From the NCBI RefSeq assembly GCF_021173675.1, contig NZ_JAIHON010000004.1:248001-312000 (forward strand): a stretch of DNA of 64,000 nucleotides, written 5' to 3'. The translations under genes were made by a program, and so were the position numbers. This stretch comes from Streptomyces lincolnensis (GTDB lineage Bacteria > Actinomycetota > Actinomycetes > Streptomycetales > Streptomycetaceae). Of the stretch, positions 18,707-28,355 are shown piece after piece (position 1 is the first letter of the stretch; each line of letters opens with the position of its first letter). Below the pieces are notes generated by a model. It worked only from the letters and a program-made list of their open reading frames with translations. It was not told where the DNA came from and ran no database searches.

Positions 18707-20860
18707 TCAGCCGAGGCCGGGCACGCGCGAGATCAGCAGGTCGATCAGCTTGATGCCGACGAACGGCAGGACCAGCCCGCCGAGGCCGTACAGCAGCAGG
18801 TTGCGGCGCAGCAGTTCATGGGCGGAGGAGGGCGTGCAGCGCACGCCGCGCAGGGCGAGCGGGATCAGCGCCACGATGATCACGGCGTTGAAGATGATCG
18901 CCGAGGTGATGGCGGAGGTCGGGCTGTGCAGGCCCATGACGTTCAGGGACTCCAGGCCCGGATATGCGCCCGCGAACATCGCCGGGATGATCGCGAAGTA
19001 CTTGGCGACGTCGTTGGTGATGGAGAACGTGGTCAACGCACCGCGGGTGATGAGGAGTTGCTTGCCGATCTCGACGATCTCGATGAGCTTGGTCGGGTTG
19101 GAGTCGAGGTCGACCATGTTGCCGGCCTCCTTGGCGGCCGACGTGCCCGTGTTCATGGCGACGCCGACGTCCGCCTGCGCGAGGGCGGGCGCGTCGTTGG
19201 TGCCGTCACCGGTCATCGCGACGAGCTTCCCGCCCGTCTGCTCGCGCTTGATGAGGGCCAGCTTGTCCTCGGGGGTGGCCTCGGCCAGGTAGTCGTCCAC
19301 GCCCGCCTCCTGGGCGATGGCGCGGGCGGTGAGCGGGTTGTCGCCCGTGATCATGACGGTACGGATGCCCAGGCGGCGCAGTTCGGCGAAGCGTTCGCGG
19401 ATGCCGTCCTTGACCACGTCCTTGAGGTGGACCAGCCCGAGGACACGCGGTCCGTGCCAGTCGTGCACGGCCACCAGCAGAGGGGTCCCGCCGGAGGTGG
19501 CCACCGAGTCGGCGAAGCGCCGTGCCTCGGGCGGGACCTGGCCGCCGTACATCTGGACCCATTCGATGACCTGCTGGGTGGCCCCCTTGCGGATGGCGCA
19601 CACCGCGCCGTTGTCCCAGCGCAGGTCGATCCCGCTCATCCGGGTCCGCGCGCTGAAGGGGACCCAGCGGGCGTTCGCCAACTCGCCCTCCGCGGGCGCC
19701 CGTAGGCCGTACCGGTTCTTGGCGAGGACGACGACGGAGCGGCCCTCGGGCGTCTCGTCGGCCAGTGAGGACAGCTGGGCGGCGTCCGCGAGCTGTGCCT
19801 CGTCGACGCCGGGCAGCGGGACGAACGCGGCGGCCTCGCGGTTGCCCAGGGTGATGGTGCCGGTCTTGTCCAGCAGCAGGGTGTTCACGTCCCCGGCCGC
19901 CTCCACCGCCCGGCCGGACATGGCCAGCACGTTGCGCTGCACCAGGCGGTCCATGCCGGCGATGCCGATCGCGGACAGCAGGGCGCCGATCGTGGTCGGG
20001 ATGAGGGTGACGAGCAGCGCGACCAGGACGGTCGTCGACTGGGCCGCGTCGGCGTACTCGGCCATCGGCTGGAGGGTGACCACGACCAGCAGGAAGACGA
20101 TCGTGAGCGAGGCCAGCAGGATGTTGAGCGCGATCTCGTTCGGGGTCTTCTGCCGGTCGGCGCCCTCGACCAGGGCGATCATCCGGTCCAGGAAGCTGTG
20201 GCCGGGACGTGCGCCGACCCGCACCACGATCCGGTCGGACAGGACCGTCGTACCGCCCGTCACCCCGCTGCGGTCGCCGCCCGCCTCCCGGATGACGGGC
20301 GCCGACTCACCGGTGACCGCCGACTCGTCGACCGCGGCGACGCCGTCGACGACATCGCCGTCCGCCGGGATCATCTCGCCGGCCTCGACGAGTACGACGT
20401 CCAGTGGCCTCAGGTCGGTGGCGGCGACCGCCTCGGTGCGGGCGCTGCGCAGGTCGGTGCCCCAGCGCCAGTCGAGCAGCCGCAGGGCGACCGTGTCCGT
20501 GCGGGCCCTGCGCAGCGACTCGGCCTGCGCCTTGCCCCGGCCCTCCGCGACGGCCTCGGCGAGGTTGGCGAAGACCACGGTCAGCCACAGCCAGGCGCTG
20601 ATGACCCAGGTGAACACGGCCGGGTGCAGCAGCGCGGACAGGGTGGTCAGCGCCGCGCCCACGGACACCACGAAGAGCACGGGGTTCCTGCCCAGGGTCC
20701 TCGGGTGCAGTTTGCGCAGTGCTTCGGGGAAGGAGCTGACGAGTTGGGCGGGTTCGAAGGCGCCGCTCGGGGCGCGGCGCCGGGCTCCCCCTTCGGGTGC
20801 GGGTCCTGTGGTGCGCTGGGGGCGGGACTGCGGGGCCTGCTCGGGCGCGGCGGGATGCAT
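18707..20860 (-). CDS. Orphan KdpB-type P-type ATPase
   Basis: The 717-residue homologue of the KdpB subunit has all P-type motifs: VTGESAPV, the phosphorylation site [13 protein letters not shown] near residue 330, [10 protein letters not shown], and [25 protein letters not shown]. It is nearly the same length as the kdpB product of 32215-34347 and very similar to it. However, no kdpA or kdpC is next to it. KdpB alone is not known to transport K+; it may swap into the complex with the other KdpA/KdpC or have another role. The ATG at 20860 follows a GGTGTC-like region, and the N-terminal 45 residues are poorly conserved. Confidence 0.88.
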   Translation of the reverse strand: MHPAAPEQAPQSRPQRTTGPAPEGGARRRAPSGAFEPAQLVSSFPEALRKLHPRTLGRNPVLFVVSVGAALTTLSALLHPAVFTWVISAWLWLTVVFANLAEAVAEGRGKAQAESLRRARTDTVALRLLDWRWGTDLRSARTEAVAATDLRPLDVVLVEAGEMIPADGDVVDGVAAVDESAVTGESAPVIREAGGDRSGVTGGTTVLSDRIVVRVGARPGHSFLDRMIALVEGADRQKTPNEIALNILLASLTIVFLLVVVTLQPMAEYADAAQSTTVLVALLVTLIPTTIGALLSAIGIAGMDRLVQRNVLAMSGRAVEAAGDVNTLLLDKTGTITLGNREAAAFVPLPGVDEAQLADAAQLSSLADETPEGRSVVVLAKNRYGLRAPAEGELANARWVPFSARTRMSGIDLRWDNGAVCAIRKGATQQVIEWVQMYGGQVPPEARRFADSVATSGGTPLLVAVHDWHGPRVLGLVHLKDVVKDGIRERFAELRRLGIRTVMITGDNPLTARAIAQEAGVDDYLAEATPEDKLALIKREQTGGKLVAMTGDGTNDAPALAQADVGVAMNTGTSAAKEAGNMVDLDSNPTKLIEIVEIGKQLLITRGALTTFSITNDVAKYFAIIPAMFAGAYPGLESLNVMGLHSPTSAITSAIIFNAVIIVALIPLALRGVRCTPSSAHELLRRNLLLYGLGGLVLPFVGIKLIDLLISRVPGLG

Positions 20861-20926
20861 GACACCTTCGTGGTTCGGCGCGGCAGGCGCCAGGGCGTGC
20901 CGGCGGACGGGTGGGACACCTGGGGG

Positions 20927-20958
20927 CCGTGCGGTGCCGGGGCCCCGGCACCGCACGG
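20927..20958. repeat. Perfect 32-bp palindrome upstream of orphan kdpB
   Basis: CCGTGCGGTGCCGGGG is followed directly by its exact reverse complement. It lies 67 bp upstream of the orphan kdpB start, between that start and the operator array at 21193, so it would fall in the 5' leader. It could be an attenuating hairpin or a dimeric protein's operator. Nothing else is seen in the 467-base divergent gap 20861-21327 apart from the array. Confidence 0.6.
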
Positions 20959-21192
20959 TGGTGCGTGGACGTCGGCGCGGGAAGACGAGGGGACGCCACA
21001 CGCCGGTGCCTGCCTTCGGGGCACGCACCGGGCCGCCGTGAGCCCCTTTCGGAGTGGGCACTCCGGAGCCGGTGAGGCCGTTGACGCGACGGCCTCGGCG
21101 GCGGACCACCCAGGAACCTATCCGCGACGGATGGTCCAACAACCCTGCTCAGCACGGAATTTGCGGCTTTCATACGGGACCGGCGCGCACAC

Positions 21193-21240
21193 CGTCAAGG
21201 TCCCGTCAAACAACCCCGGCGTGCCGTCAGAAGGCCGTCA
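21193..21240 (+). promoter_or_regulatory. CGTCA direct-repeat array (0/11/32/43)
   Basis: CGTCA starts at 21193, 21204, 21225 and 21236, all perfect. It lies between the divergent orphan kdpB and the membrane protein gene at 21328 and is oriented toward the latter, 88 bp before its start. Confidence 0.75.
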
Positions 21241-21327
21241 ACGACGCCCGCACCTGGCCGGATCCGGTCGCAGACTGAGCGGCAACGGGGGGACGGACGA
21301 CCGTCCGTCGCGTGACGGGGAGGCACC

Positions 21328-22887
21328 GTGACCATCACGGCCGGTACATCGCACAGACCTCAGCCGGAGGTCGGCGCGCAGCCGCCGGTCACCCCGCTCG
21401 GGGGCGACCCCGGACCGCGGCGGCGAGGGGTGCCGTGGACGGGCGGTCCGGGGCGCCGCCCGAGACAGCGGGCCGTGGCCGCGCGGGCCGCTCTGCGCCG
21501 CCGCTACTGGGCCACCGTGCCCGCGCGGCTGCGCCTCCTGCGCGCGGCCACGGTCCTGCTCACCGGAACCCTCGCCGCCCTGCTCCTGGCGGCAGGGCTC
21601 ACCACCCTGGGCACCTGGAACAGCGTGGCCGGTCACGACGCGCCCCGCACCACCAGCGCGGCCGACCTCGACCTGGCCCTCAACGACATGGACGCCCAGG
21701 CCGCCAACATCCTGCTGTCCAACGGCGACGCGGGACAGGGCCGACTGCGGACGCCGTACGCCAAGGCCGTCGGCTACTACGGCGATGCCCGGCGCGAGAT
21801 CGGGCACGACCTGCGCACCCTCGCCGTCGCCGCGCAGGGCAGCCGGTCCGACGAGAGGACGGTGGAGTCGCTGACCGACGGCTTCGCCGAGTACCAGGAG
21901 CTGATCGGCCGGGCCCTGGAGAACGCCGGCCATCGCGGCGGCAAGGCGGGCGCCCTCGCCGACTACCGTCGCGCGACCGACCTGCTGCGCACGCGACTCC
22001 TGCCCGCCGCAAGCACGCTGGTGGCCTCGAACGACGCGGCCTTCGACGCAGAGTACGCCTCGGCGCGCTCCGGCCTGGGCACCCGGCTCACCGCCGTCCT
22101 GGCCCTCGGCGTGCTGCTGCTGACCACGCTCGGCGTCCTCCAGTGCTACCTGGCCCGCCGCTTTAGGCGCGTCCTCAACCCCGCGGTACTGGCCGCCACC
22201 GTGTGCGCGCTGCTCGCCGTGATCCTCGGGACGCAGATGCTGTCCGCCTCCGCCGGCCACCTGCGCGTGGCCCGGCACGACGCCTTCGACTCCGTGGTCG
22301 CCCTCGATCGCGCCCGTGCCGTCGCCTACGACGCCAACGCCGACGAGAGCCGCTACCTGCTCGACCCGCAGCGCCGTGACCAGTACGCGGACGCGTTCCT
22401 CGCCAAGTCCCAGCAGCTGTACGGCGTCAAGGGCGCGACTCTCCCGACGTACGACTCCCGGCTCGCGACCACCTGGCAGGCGTACGAGACCGACCACCAC
22501 GACCTGCGCTTCACCGGCGAGTTCCGCCGCGAGCTGGACAACATCACCTTCCCCGGCGAGCGGGCGGCGGCCGAGAAGACGGTGCGGACCTACGCCGTCT
22601 ACCAGCGCGACGACCGGAGGATCCGCGCGCTGCTGGCGGCCGGGAAGGAACAGGAGGCGGTGGAGTTCTGCATGGGGTGGGCGGCGGGCACGTCCAACGC
22701 GCACTTCGGGGCGTGGATGGCCGCGCTGGACGAGGTGGCGGGCATCAACCGCGCCCACTTCACGTCGTCCGTCGGTGCGGGGAGGGCGACGGTGGGCGGC
22801 CTTCTTCCGTGCGCGTGCGGGTTCCTGGCGGCTGCCGCTCTGCTGACCCTGCTCGGGCTGCGCCCCCGGTTGGCGGAGTTCCGTTAG
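21328..22887 (+). CDS. Membrane protein with two exported helical domains
   Basis: The 519-residue protein has a Pro/Arg-rich cytoplasmic N-terminus (about 70 residues) and four hydrophobic helices: LLRAATVLLTGTLAALLLAAGL, LTAVLALGVLLLTTLGVLQC, PAVLAATVCALLAVILGTQM and VGGLLPCACGFLAAAALLTLLGL. Between helices 1-2 and 3-4 are helical exported domains of about 150 and 200 residues, reminiscent of four-helix-bundle sensor domains. No kinase or other output domain follows. It begins with GTG at 21328 and overlaps the convergent antiporter gene end by 4 bp. It may be a sensory partner of the Kdp system, but the family is not recognised. Confidence 0.7.
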   Translation: MTITAGTSHRPQPEVGAQPPVTPLGGDPGPRRRGVPWTGGPGRRPRQRAVAARAALRRRYWATVPARLRLLRAATVLLTGTLAALLLAAGLTTLGTWNSVAGHDAPRTTSAADLDLALNDMDAQAANILLSNGDAGQGRLRTPYAKAVGYYGDARREIGHDLRTLAVAAQGSRSDERTVESLTDGFAEYQELIGRALENAGHRGGKAGALADYRRATDLLRTRLLPAASTLVASNDAAFDAEYASARSGLGTRLTAVLALGVLLLTTLGVLQCYLARRFRRVLNPAVLAATVCALLAVILGTQMLSASAGHLRVARHDAFDSVVALDRARAVAYDANADESRYLLDPQRRDQYADAFLAKSQQLYGVKGATLPTYDSRLATTWQAYETDHHDLRFTGEFRRELDNITFPGERAAAEKTVRTYAVYQRDDRRIRALLAAGKEQEAVEFCMGWAAGTSNAHFGAWMAALDEVAGINRAHFTSSVGAGRATVGGLLPCACGFLAAAALLTLLGLRPRLAEFR

Positions 22888-24461
22888 GCGTCCGCCAGCC
22901 GGGCCTCCTCCAGGTCGAGGGAGCGCTGCAGCCTGCGGCGCGTGGTGTCGCTGATGGTGTGGGCGTCGTAGAGGCGCTGCAGTTCGGTGCCCTCGACGAG
23001 GATCAGGTCCCGGCGGAGCTGACGGTAGACCCGGTCGGCCGACTCGGTCGCCGCGCCGTCGCTCCTGTTCTGCTCGGCGAGGCGGTCGCGGGCGTCGTCC
23101 AGGCGGGCGCTGAGACCACGCCGGAGCCGGTCCAGGACGACCTCGGGCACGACCTCCAGTTCCGCGAGCTCCTCAAGGTGGGCCAGGCCCGCGTGGGCGA
23201 GGCGGGAGCGGGCCTCGGCCTCCTCGCGCGCCGTGTGCGCGGGCTCCAGCGCCAGGCCGGAGCGGCGGACGACCGGAGCGAGGGTGAAGCCCTGCACGAC
23301 GAGGGTGACGACCACGACCGACGTGGTCAGGACCAGGACCAGCGGCCGGTCGGCCAGCGGGGCGCCGTCCTGCATGAGCTCCGGGATGGACAGGGCGGCG
23401 GCCAGCGGCATCACCCCGCGGGTGCCGGCCCACGTCAGCACCATCGGCACCCGCCAGTTCACCCGGCCCAGGCCGCCTTTGCGCTGCACGACCGCGGACA
23501 GGGGCGCGAGCCACAGCATGCGGACGGCGACGAGGGTGGCGGCGACGGCGAGGGCGTACAGCGGCCAGGCCCGGTCGCCGTCGTCCAGTGCCCGCACCTG
23601 GGCCGGGAGCGCCAGCCCTATGAGGCTGAAGACCACGCTCTCCAGGAGGAACACGACGGTGCCGTACACGGCGTGCAGCTGGAGGCGGATGCGGGCGTCG
23701 GTGAGGCGGTCGCCGCGCCCGCCGAGGACCACGCCCGCCACCACGCAGGACGTGACTCCGGAGGTGTGCGCGATCTCCGCCAGCAGGTAGGCGGCGTACG
23801 GGGTGACCAGAGCGATCACCGTCTCCAGCACCGGGTCCGCGGTACGGCGCCGGATCAGCGCGACGACTCCGGCGACCGCGGCCCCGATCATCGTGCCGCC
23901 GCCCGCGAGCACCAGGAACTCGGCCCCCGCCGCACCCCAGTCGGCGGCGGCGGACGCCACGGCGATGCCTGCGGCCACCCGCACGAGCACCAGCGAGGTC
24001 GCGTCGTTGAACAGGCTCTCCGCCTGGACCAGGACCTGCACGCGAGGCGGCAGGGCGAGCCGGCGGCCGAGCGCGGTCACCGCCACCGGGTCGGTGCTGG
24101 CCAGGATCGCGCCCAGCACGAACGCCATCTGCCAGGACAGGGGAGTGACCAGCGCGGCCACCGCGGCCACGGCCGCGGCGGAGGCCAGCACCAGGCCGAT
24201 GGCGAGGATCCCGACCGGTCTCCACACCGCGCGCAGCTCCCGCCAGGGCATGTCCTCCGCGCTGGCGTACAGCAAAGGCGGCAGCACGACGAGGCCGATG
24301 ATCTCGGGGCTGATCTCGATCTGCGGGGTGCCCGGCAGCAGCGCCACGCCGAGACCGGCGACCACGAGGAGAGAAGGGGCGGGTATGCGCCACCGGCGCG
24401 CGAAGGTGGCCACCACCGTGGCGAGAACCACGAGGGCGAGAACCGTCCCGACGCCGCGCAT
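22884..24461 (-). CDS. CPA1-type Na+/H+ antiporter
   Basis: The 525-residue protein has 12-13 transmembrane segments over the first 400 residues. The CPA1 ion-binding motifs are FVLGAILASTDPVAVTALGRRLALP and VLVQAESLFNDATSLVLVRVAAG. A cytoplasmic helical tail follows (RSRLAHAGLAHLEELAELEVVPEVVLDRLRR). It exchanges cytoplasmic Na+ or K+ for protons. Divergently placed with the KdpD-like kinase gene; the shared gap contains a CGTCA array oriented away from it. Confidence 0.9.
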   Translation of the reverse strand: MRGVGTVLALVVLATVVATFARRWRIPAPSLLVVAGLGVALLPGTPQIEISPEIIGLVVLPPLLYASAEDMPWRELRAVWRPVGILAIGLVLASAAAVAAVAALVTPLSWQMAFVLGAILASTDPVAVTALGRRLALPPRVQVLVQAESLFNDATSLVLVRVAAGIAVASAAADWGAAGAEFLVLAGGGTMIGAAVAGVVALIRRRTADPVLETVIALVTPYAAYLLAEIAHTSGVTSCVVAGVVLGGRGDRLTDARIRLQLHAVYGTVVFLLESVVFSLIGLALPAQVRALDDGDRAWPLYALAVAATLVAVRMLWLAPLSAVVQRKGGLGRVNWRVPMVLTWAGTRGVMPLAAALSIPELMQDGAPLADRPLVLVLTTSVVVVTLVVQGFTLAPVVRRSGLALEPAHTAREEAEARSRLAHAGLAHLEELAELEVVPEVVLDRLRRGLSARLDDARDRLAEQNRSDGAATESADRVYRQLRRDLILVEGTELQRLYDAHTISDTTRRRLQRSLDLEEARLADA

Positions 24462-24554
24462 GCCGTCTCCCCGGACTCACGAGGGGAACCGCCTTGGCTC
24501 CCCTGCCGACCAGACTTCCCGGCACACCGCTCTCACCCTATCCGGTGCAGGTCA

Positions 24555-24602
24555 CGTCAAGACAGTGTCAAGGTCTTCGGGACGGGCGCCAAGGATGCGC
24601 TA
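24555..24602 (+). promoter_or_regulatory. CGTCA direct-repeat array (degenerate second pair)
   Basis: CGTCA at 24555, TGTCA at 24566, CGCCA at 24587 and CGCTA at 24598 keep the 0/11/32/43 layout. It is 97 bp before the KdpD-like kinase start. Confidence 0.55.
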
Positions 24603-24698
24603 ACAGGCGTCCCACCGGGCTCGCGGAAGGGCTTGCTTAGGAGCAGCCTCCTTCATGAGAGGGGGAGTTGAGCCAGTGAGCGGAGCGCGTCGGCGGCG

Positions 24699-27194
24699 AT
24701 GAGTGACGTACGGCCCGGACGACTGAAGGTGTACCTCGGGGCGGCTCCGGGGGTCGGCAAGACCTACCGGATGCTCGACGAGGGGCGGCGCCGTGCCGCC
24801 CGCGGGGCGGATGTGGTGGTGGGGCTCGCGGAGTGCCACGGGCGCCCGCACACGGAGGCGATGCTCGACGGCCTGGAGGTCGTTGCCCGCGCCCCCTGCA
24901 GCTATCGCGGCGGCCGCTTCCAGGAGATGGACCTGGCCGCGGTCCTCGCGCGCCGCCCGCAGGTCGTGATCGTCGACGAGTTCGCCCACAGCAACGTCCC
25001 CGGTGAGGGCCGCAACCCCAAACGCTGGCAGGACATCGAGATCCTGCTCGACGCGGGCGTCGACGTCATCACCGCCCTCAACATCCAGCACCTGGAGTCC
25101 CTCAACGACGTGGTCGAGAAGATCACCGGGGTGCCGCAGCACGAGACCGTGCCCGACGAGGTCGTACGGCGGGCCCAGCAGGTCGAGCTGGTGGACATGC
25201 CGCCCGAAGGACTGCGGCGCCGGCTGGCGCACGGCAACATCTACGCCCCGGAGAAGGTCGACGCGGCGCTCGCCAACTACTTCCGGCCGGGCAACCTCAC
25301 CGCCCTGCGGCAGCTGGCGCTGCTGTGGACGGCCGACCGGGTCGACGAGGCGCTCCAGGAATACCGCTCGCAGCACGGCATCGGCCGGGTGTGGGAGACC
25401 CGGGAGCGGGTGGTGGTCGCGCTGACCGGCGGCCCGGAGGGCGACACCCTGATCCGGCGGGCGGCCCGGATCGCCGACCGGTCCGCGGGCGGCGACCTGC
25501 TGGCCGTGCACGTGGCCCGCAGCGACGGCCTCGCGGCCGGGGTCTCGCACGCCTCCCTGGCCCGGCAGCGGCGGCTGGTGGAGGACCTGGGCGGCAGTTA
25601 TCACTCGGTGGTCGGTGACGACGTCGCCGCGACCCTGGTGGAGTTCGCCCGCGCGGAGAACGCCACACAGCTGGTGCTGGGCACGAGCCGCCGCGGCCGG
25701 CTGGCACGGTTCCTGACCGGGCCCGGCACGGGTGAGACCGTGACCGAGCTGTCCGGTGACATCGACGTCCACCGGGTCACGCACGAGCGGGCCGGGCGCG
25801 GCACCCTGCTGCCGTCGCGGCGGCGCACCCTGTCGACGGCCCGGCTGATCGCCGGTCCGGTGGCCGGACTGGTGCTGCCGGTCCTGCTCACGGTCGTCCT
25901 GGCCCAGCTGCGCGGCACCCTGAACCTGACCAGCGAGGCCCTGCTGTTCCTGCTCGCCGTGGTGGGCGTGGCCTGCATAGGAGGAGTCACCTCCGCGGTG
26001 ATCGCGTCGGTGACCGCGTCCCTGCTGCTCAACTACTGGTTCATCCCGCCCATCGGCCAGTTCACGCTGGACGATCCGAACGCCCTGCTGGCCCTGGCGG
26101 TGTTCGCGGTCGTGGCGGCCACCGTGGCCGCGGTCGTGGACCGGTCCCTGCGGCTGTCGCGCCGTTCCGCCCGCGCGACGGCCGAGGCGGAGACCATGTC
26201 GTCGCTGGCGGGCAGCATCGTGCGGGGCGAGGCCACGATCCCGGCCCTGCTGGAGCGGACCCGGGAGACCTTCGGCATGGAGTCGGCGGATCTGGTGGAG
26301 GAGCCTCCCGACGCGCCCGGTGTGACGGCCGTTCCGGCGGGTCCCGGTGCCTTCCTCGCCCTGCGCGGTCGCACCCTGTCCTCGTCCGAGCGACGGGTGC
26401 TGGCCGCCTTCGCCGCGCACGTCGGCTCCGCCGTGGAGCGGTCCCGGCTCGCCGAGGCCGCCGCCGAGGTCGAGCCGGTGAAGGCCGCCGACCGGTTGCG
26501 CACGGCACTGCTGCGGGCCGTCGGCCACGACCTGCGCACCCCCCTGGCGGCAGGCTGGGCCGCCGTCACCTCGCTGCGCAGCCGGGACGTCGAGTTCTCG
26601 GCCGAGGACCGGGACGAACTCCTCGCCACCGCCGACGAGTCCATGGCCAGACTCAACCGCCTGGTGGAGAACCTCCTCGACCTCAGCCGCCTGGAGGCCG
26701 GAGTCCTCACGCTGAACCTGCGCCCGACCTCCCTGGAGGAGGTCCTGCCCATGGCACTGACGGAAGTCTCCGCGGTGGACGTGGCGGACGTGGAGGAGAT
26801 CCCGCCGATGCTCGCCGACCCGCCGCTGCTGGAACGGGTGATCGCCAACCTCGCCGGCAACGCCGACCGCCACACCCCGCCTGGCAAGAAGGTGCTGGTC
26901 ACCGCCAGTGCCCTGGCGGGCCGGGTGGAGCTGCGGATCGTGGACCGGGGGCCGGGTCTGCCCGCCGACGGCAGGGAGCGGCTCTTCGAGCCCTTCCAGC
27001 GGCTCGGCGACACCGACAACACCACCGGGCTCGGCCTCGGACTGGCCCTCGCGCGGGGCCTGACCGAGGCGATGAACGGCACCCTCACCCCCGAGGACAC
27101 GCCCGGCGGCGGTCTCACGATGGTCGTGTCGCTACCGCTCGCCGCACAGAACGCGGGTGCCGAACCGACGGAGCAGAGTGTGGGAGGTGCGTGA
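24699..27194 (+). CDS. KdpD-like sensor histidine kinase (orphan)
   Basis: The 831-residue protein has full KdpD architecture. The N-terminal KdpD/Walker domain (LKVYLGAAPGVGKTYRMLDEGRRRA, residues 8-32) is followed by a USP-like domain (DTLIRRAARIADRSAGGDLLAVHV, about 250-365), a DUF4118 membrane region of four short helices (about 385-480), a GAF-like region, HisKA with the phosphoaccepting His in AVGHDLRTPLA near residue 610, and HATPase_c (NLAGNADRHTPPGKK, GLGLGLALARGL). It probably senses K+ or turgor. No response regulator is adjacent, so it would have to use KdpE at 35115 or act as a modulator. Confidence 0.9.
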   Translation: MSDVRPGRLKVYLGAAPGVGKTYRMLDEGRRRAARGADVVVGLAECHGRPHTEAMLDGLEVVARAPCSYRGGRFQEMDLAAVLARRPQVVIVDEFAHSNVPGEGRNPKRWQDIEILLDAGVDVITALNIQHLESLNDVVEKITGVPQHETVPDEVVRRAQQVELVDMPPEGLRRRLAHGNIYAPEKVDAALANYFRPGNLTALRQLALLWTADRVDEALQEYRSQHGIGRVWETRERVVVALTGGPEGDTLIRRAARIADRSAGGDLLAVHVARSDGLAAGVSHASLARQRRLVEDLGGSYHSVVGDDVAATLVEFARAENATQLVLGTSRRGRLARFLTGPGTGETVTELSGDIDVHRVTHERAGRGTLLPSRRRTLSTARLIAGPVAGLVLPVLLTVVLAQLRGTLNLTSEALLFLLAVVGVACIGGVTSAVIASVTASLLLNYWFIPPIGQFTLDDPNALLALAVFAVVAATVAAVVDRSLRLSRRSARATAEAETMSSLAGSIVRGEATIPALLERTRETFGMESADLVEEPPDAPGVTAVPAGPGAFLALRGRTLSSSERRVLAAFAAHVGSAVERSRLAEAAAEVEPVKAADRLRTALLRAVGHDLRTPLAAGWAAVTSLRSRDVEFSAEDRDELLATADESMARLNRLVENLLDLSRLEAGVLTLNLRPTSLEEVLPMALTEVSAVDVADVEEIPPMLADPPLLERVIANLAGNADRHTPPGKKVLVTASALAGRVELRIVDRGPGLPADGRERLFEPFQRLGDTDNTTGLGLGLALARGLTEAMNGTLTPEDTPGGGLTMVVSLPLAAQNAGAEPTEQSVGGA

Positions 27195-27537
27195 CGAGCA
27201 CGGTGACCAGTGCAGGGAAACCGCGCCGGGGCTGGACCTCGACACCACCCGGACCCTGGCCGCCGCGCGACCGGTTCCCCTTGACTGCAAGCACCGTCGG
27301 CCCCTTCCTGGGGCTCTGCGCACACCACCCGGAGGTCATCATGGACGCGGCCCACTCCGCACACGTCCACCGCACGGCAACGGCCGCTGCCCCGACCGCT
27401 TCAGATTCACCCGGGGCCAAGTCCCGTACCACCGCTCCGGGCCCGCCTCGTGGTGGTGACCCTCGCTGACCAGACGGGTTCGGCGCTGGACACGGCCGGT
27501 CCGGGCCGACCGCTCGGGCCTCACGCAGGCTCCGCAC
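27195..27537. other. Gap without a recognisable gene
   Basis: These 343 bases follow the KdpD-like gene and precede the end of the leftward membrane-protein gene. A short open frame beginning at 27191 contains HHPEVIM, faintly like the receiver-domain segment before the phospho-Asp of KdpE. It might be the decayed remains of a partner regulator, but the resemblance is too short to call. Confidence 0.3.
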
Positions 27538-28083
27538 TCACTCCAGACCGGAGGCTTTGAACACGGCACGGGCGGTCTCGCGGTCGACCCGGCGGGAGAT
27601 GCGGCGCAGGACGGTCGCTCCGCACAGCAGCAGCCCGTCCTCTGCGGCCTTCCGCGCGCCCCCGTCCAGGCTGGACCACAACCGCGGATTGCGCACCAGG
27701 ACCTCGGGGTCGAGCTCCACGCGCCCACCGAGCGCGTCCCGCAGCACGATCCGTTGGGAGATGCCGTCCAGGCAGCGGACCGACACCAGCAGATCCGTCC
27801 GGACCTGCCGCTCACGCAGCAGCCGGCGCGAGGCCAGCCAGTTCCCGCCCGCCGACACCCGGTCGGGGCACAGCACGAGGAACAGCAGCCCGGAGAGAGC
27901 GCACCACAGCACGGTGCGCCACGGGGTGAGCCGGCCGGAACCCCAGTCGATCAGCAGGAGAAGGGCGAGCAGGACGCCCGCGCAGCGGACGGCGCTCCAC
28001 AGCTCCTGCGCCCACTCGCGGTCGTTCGTCGCCTCACCGGATCCGTCGGGCGGCTCTCCGGACACGTCGTCACGGCGTCCCAT
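27538..28083 (-). CDS. Small membrane protein with cytoplasmic tail (copy B)
   Basis: The 181-residue paralogue of the 12447-12965 product has two hydrophobic helices (AVRCAGVLLALLLLI and WRTVLWCALSGLLFLVLC) and a tail with VSAGGNWLASRR, IVLRDALGGRVELDPEVL and ISRRVDRETARAVFKASGLE. The start at 28083 matches the position of the paralogue's start relative to its first helix. It is divergent from the KimA-like gene, and the shared gap has a CGTCA-type site pointing each way. Function unknown. Confidence 0.7.
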   Translation of the reverse strand: MGRRDDVSGEPPDGSGEATNDREWAQELWSAVRCAGVLLALLLLIDWGSGRLTPWRTVLWCALSGLLFLVLCPDRVSAGGNWLASRRLLRERQVRTDLLVSVRCLDGISQRIVLRDALGGRVELDPEVLVRNPRLWSSLDGGARKAAEDGLLLCGATVLRRISRRVDRETARAVFKASGLE

Positions 28084-28125
28084 GGCGCCGACGGTAGCGA
28101 CCAGGGGAATCCGATCGGCGCGTCT

Positions 28126-28141
28126 TGACACGGCTCTGACG
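28126..28141 (-). promoter_or_regulatory. CGTCA direct-repeat pair
   Basis: Top-strand TGACA at 28126 and TGACG at 28137, an 11-bp period, oriented toward the membrane-protein gene whose start is 43 bp away. The same distance is found at the paralogue (44 bp from 13009). Confidence 0.5.
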
Positions 28142-28200
28142 GATATCGAGCGGTTCCCTGCTTCCTGCCCGTGACGCGGCGGGCATGCGGAAGTCGCCCA

Positions 28201-28227
28201 CGTCACACACCCGTCAATGTCGCGTCA
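28201..28227 (+). promoter_or_regulatory. Triple CGTCA direct repeat (0/11/22)
   Basis: CGTCA at 28201, 28212 and 28223, all perfect, oriented toward the KimA-like transporter gene, whose start is 129 bp downstream. Confidence 0.65.
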
Positions 28228-28355
28228 AGGTCGGCCGGTTGGGCGCGAAGAAGTCGCAAGGAACCTTCGGAGGCGGCCGGAAAAGGACGGAACCTGAGTG
28301 CGGTCGTGCACACCTCAGCCTCGTGCGCGGCCGAGGCGAGAAGGAGTCCGCACCC

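Noticed and set aside
20860..21142. Extension of orphan KdpB to a start at 21142
   Set aside because: The added 94 residues are Arg/Pro-rich, contain the translated palindrome and have no KdpB similarity.
22677..24671. Upper-strand 664-codon frame opposite the antiporter
   Set aside because: Low-complexity antisense frame; the antiporter has unambiguous CPA1 motifs.
27191..27469. Small KdpE-like gene after the KdpD-like kinase
   Set aside because: Only a few residues resemble a receiver domain and the composition is otherwise non-coding.
28200..28350. c-di-AMP (ydaO-type) riboswitch before the KimA-like gene
   Set aside because: KimA genes are often controlled this way in Bacillus, but I could not find the expected conserved elements; the CGTCA triple repeat is a better explanation.
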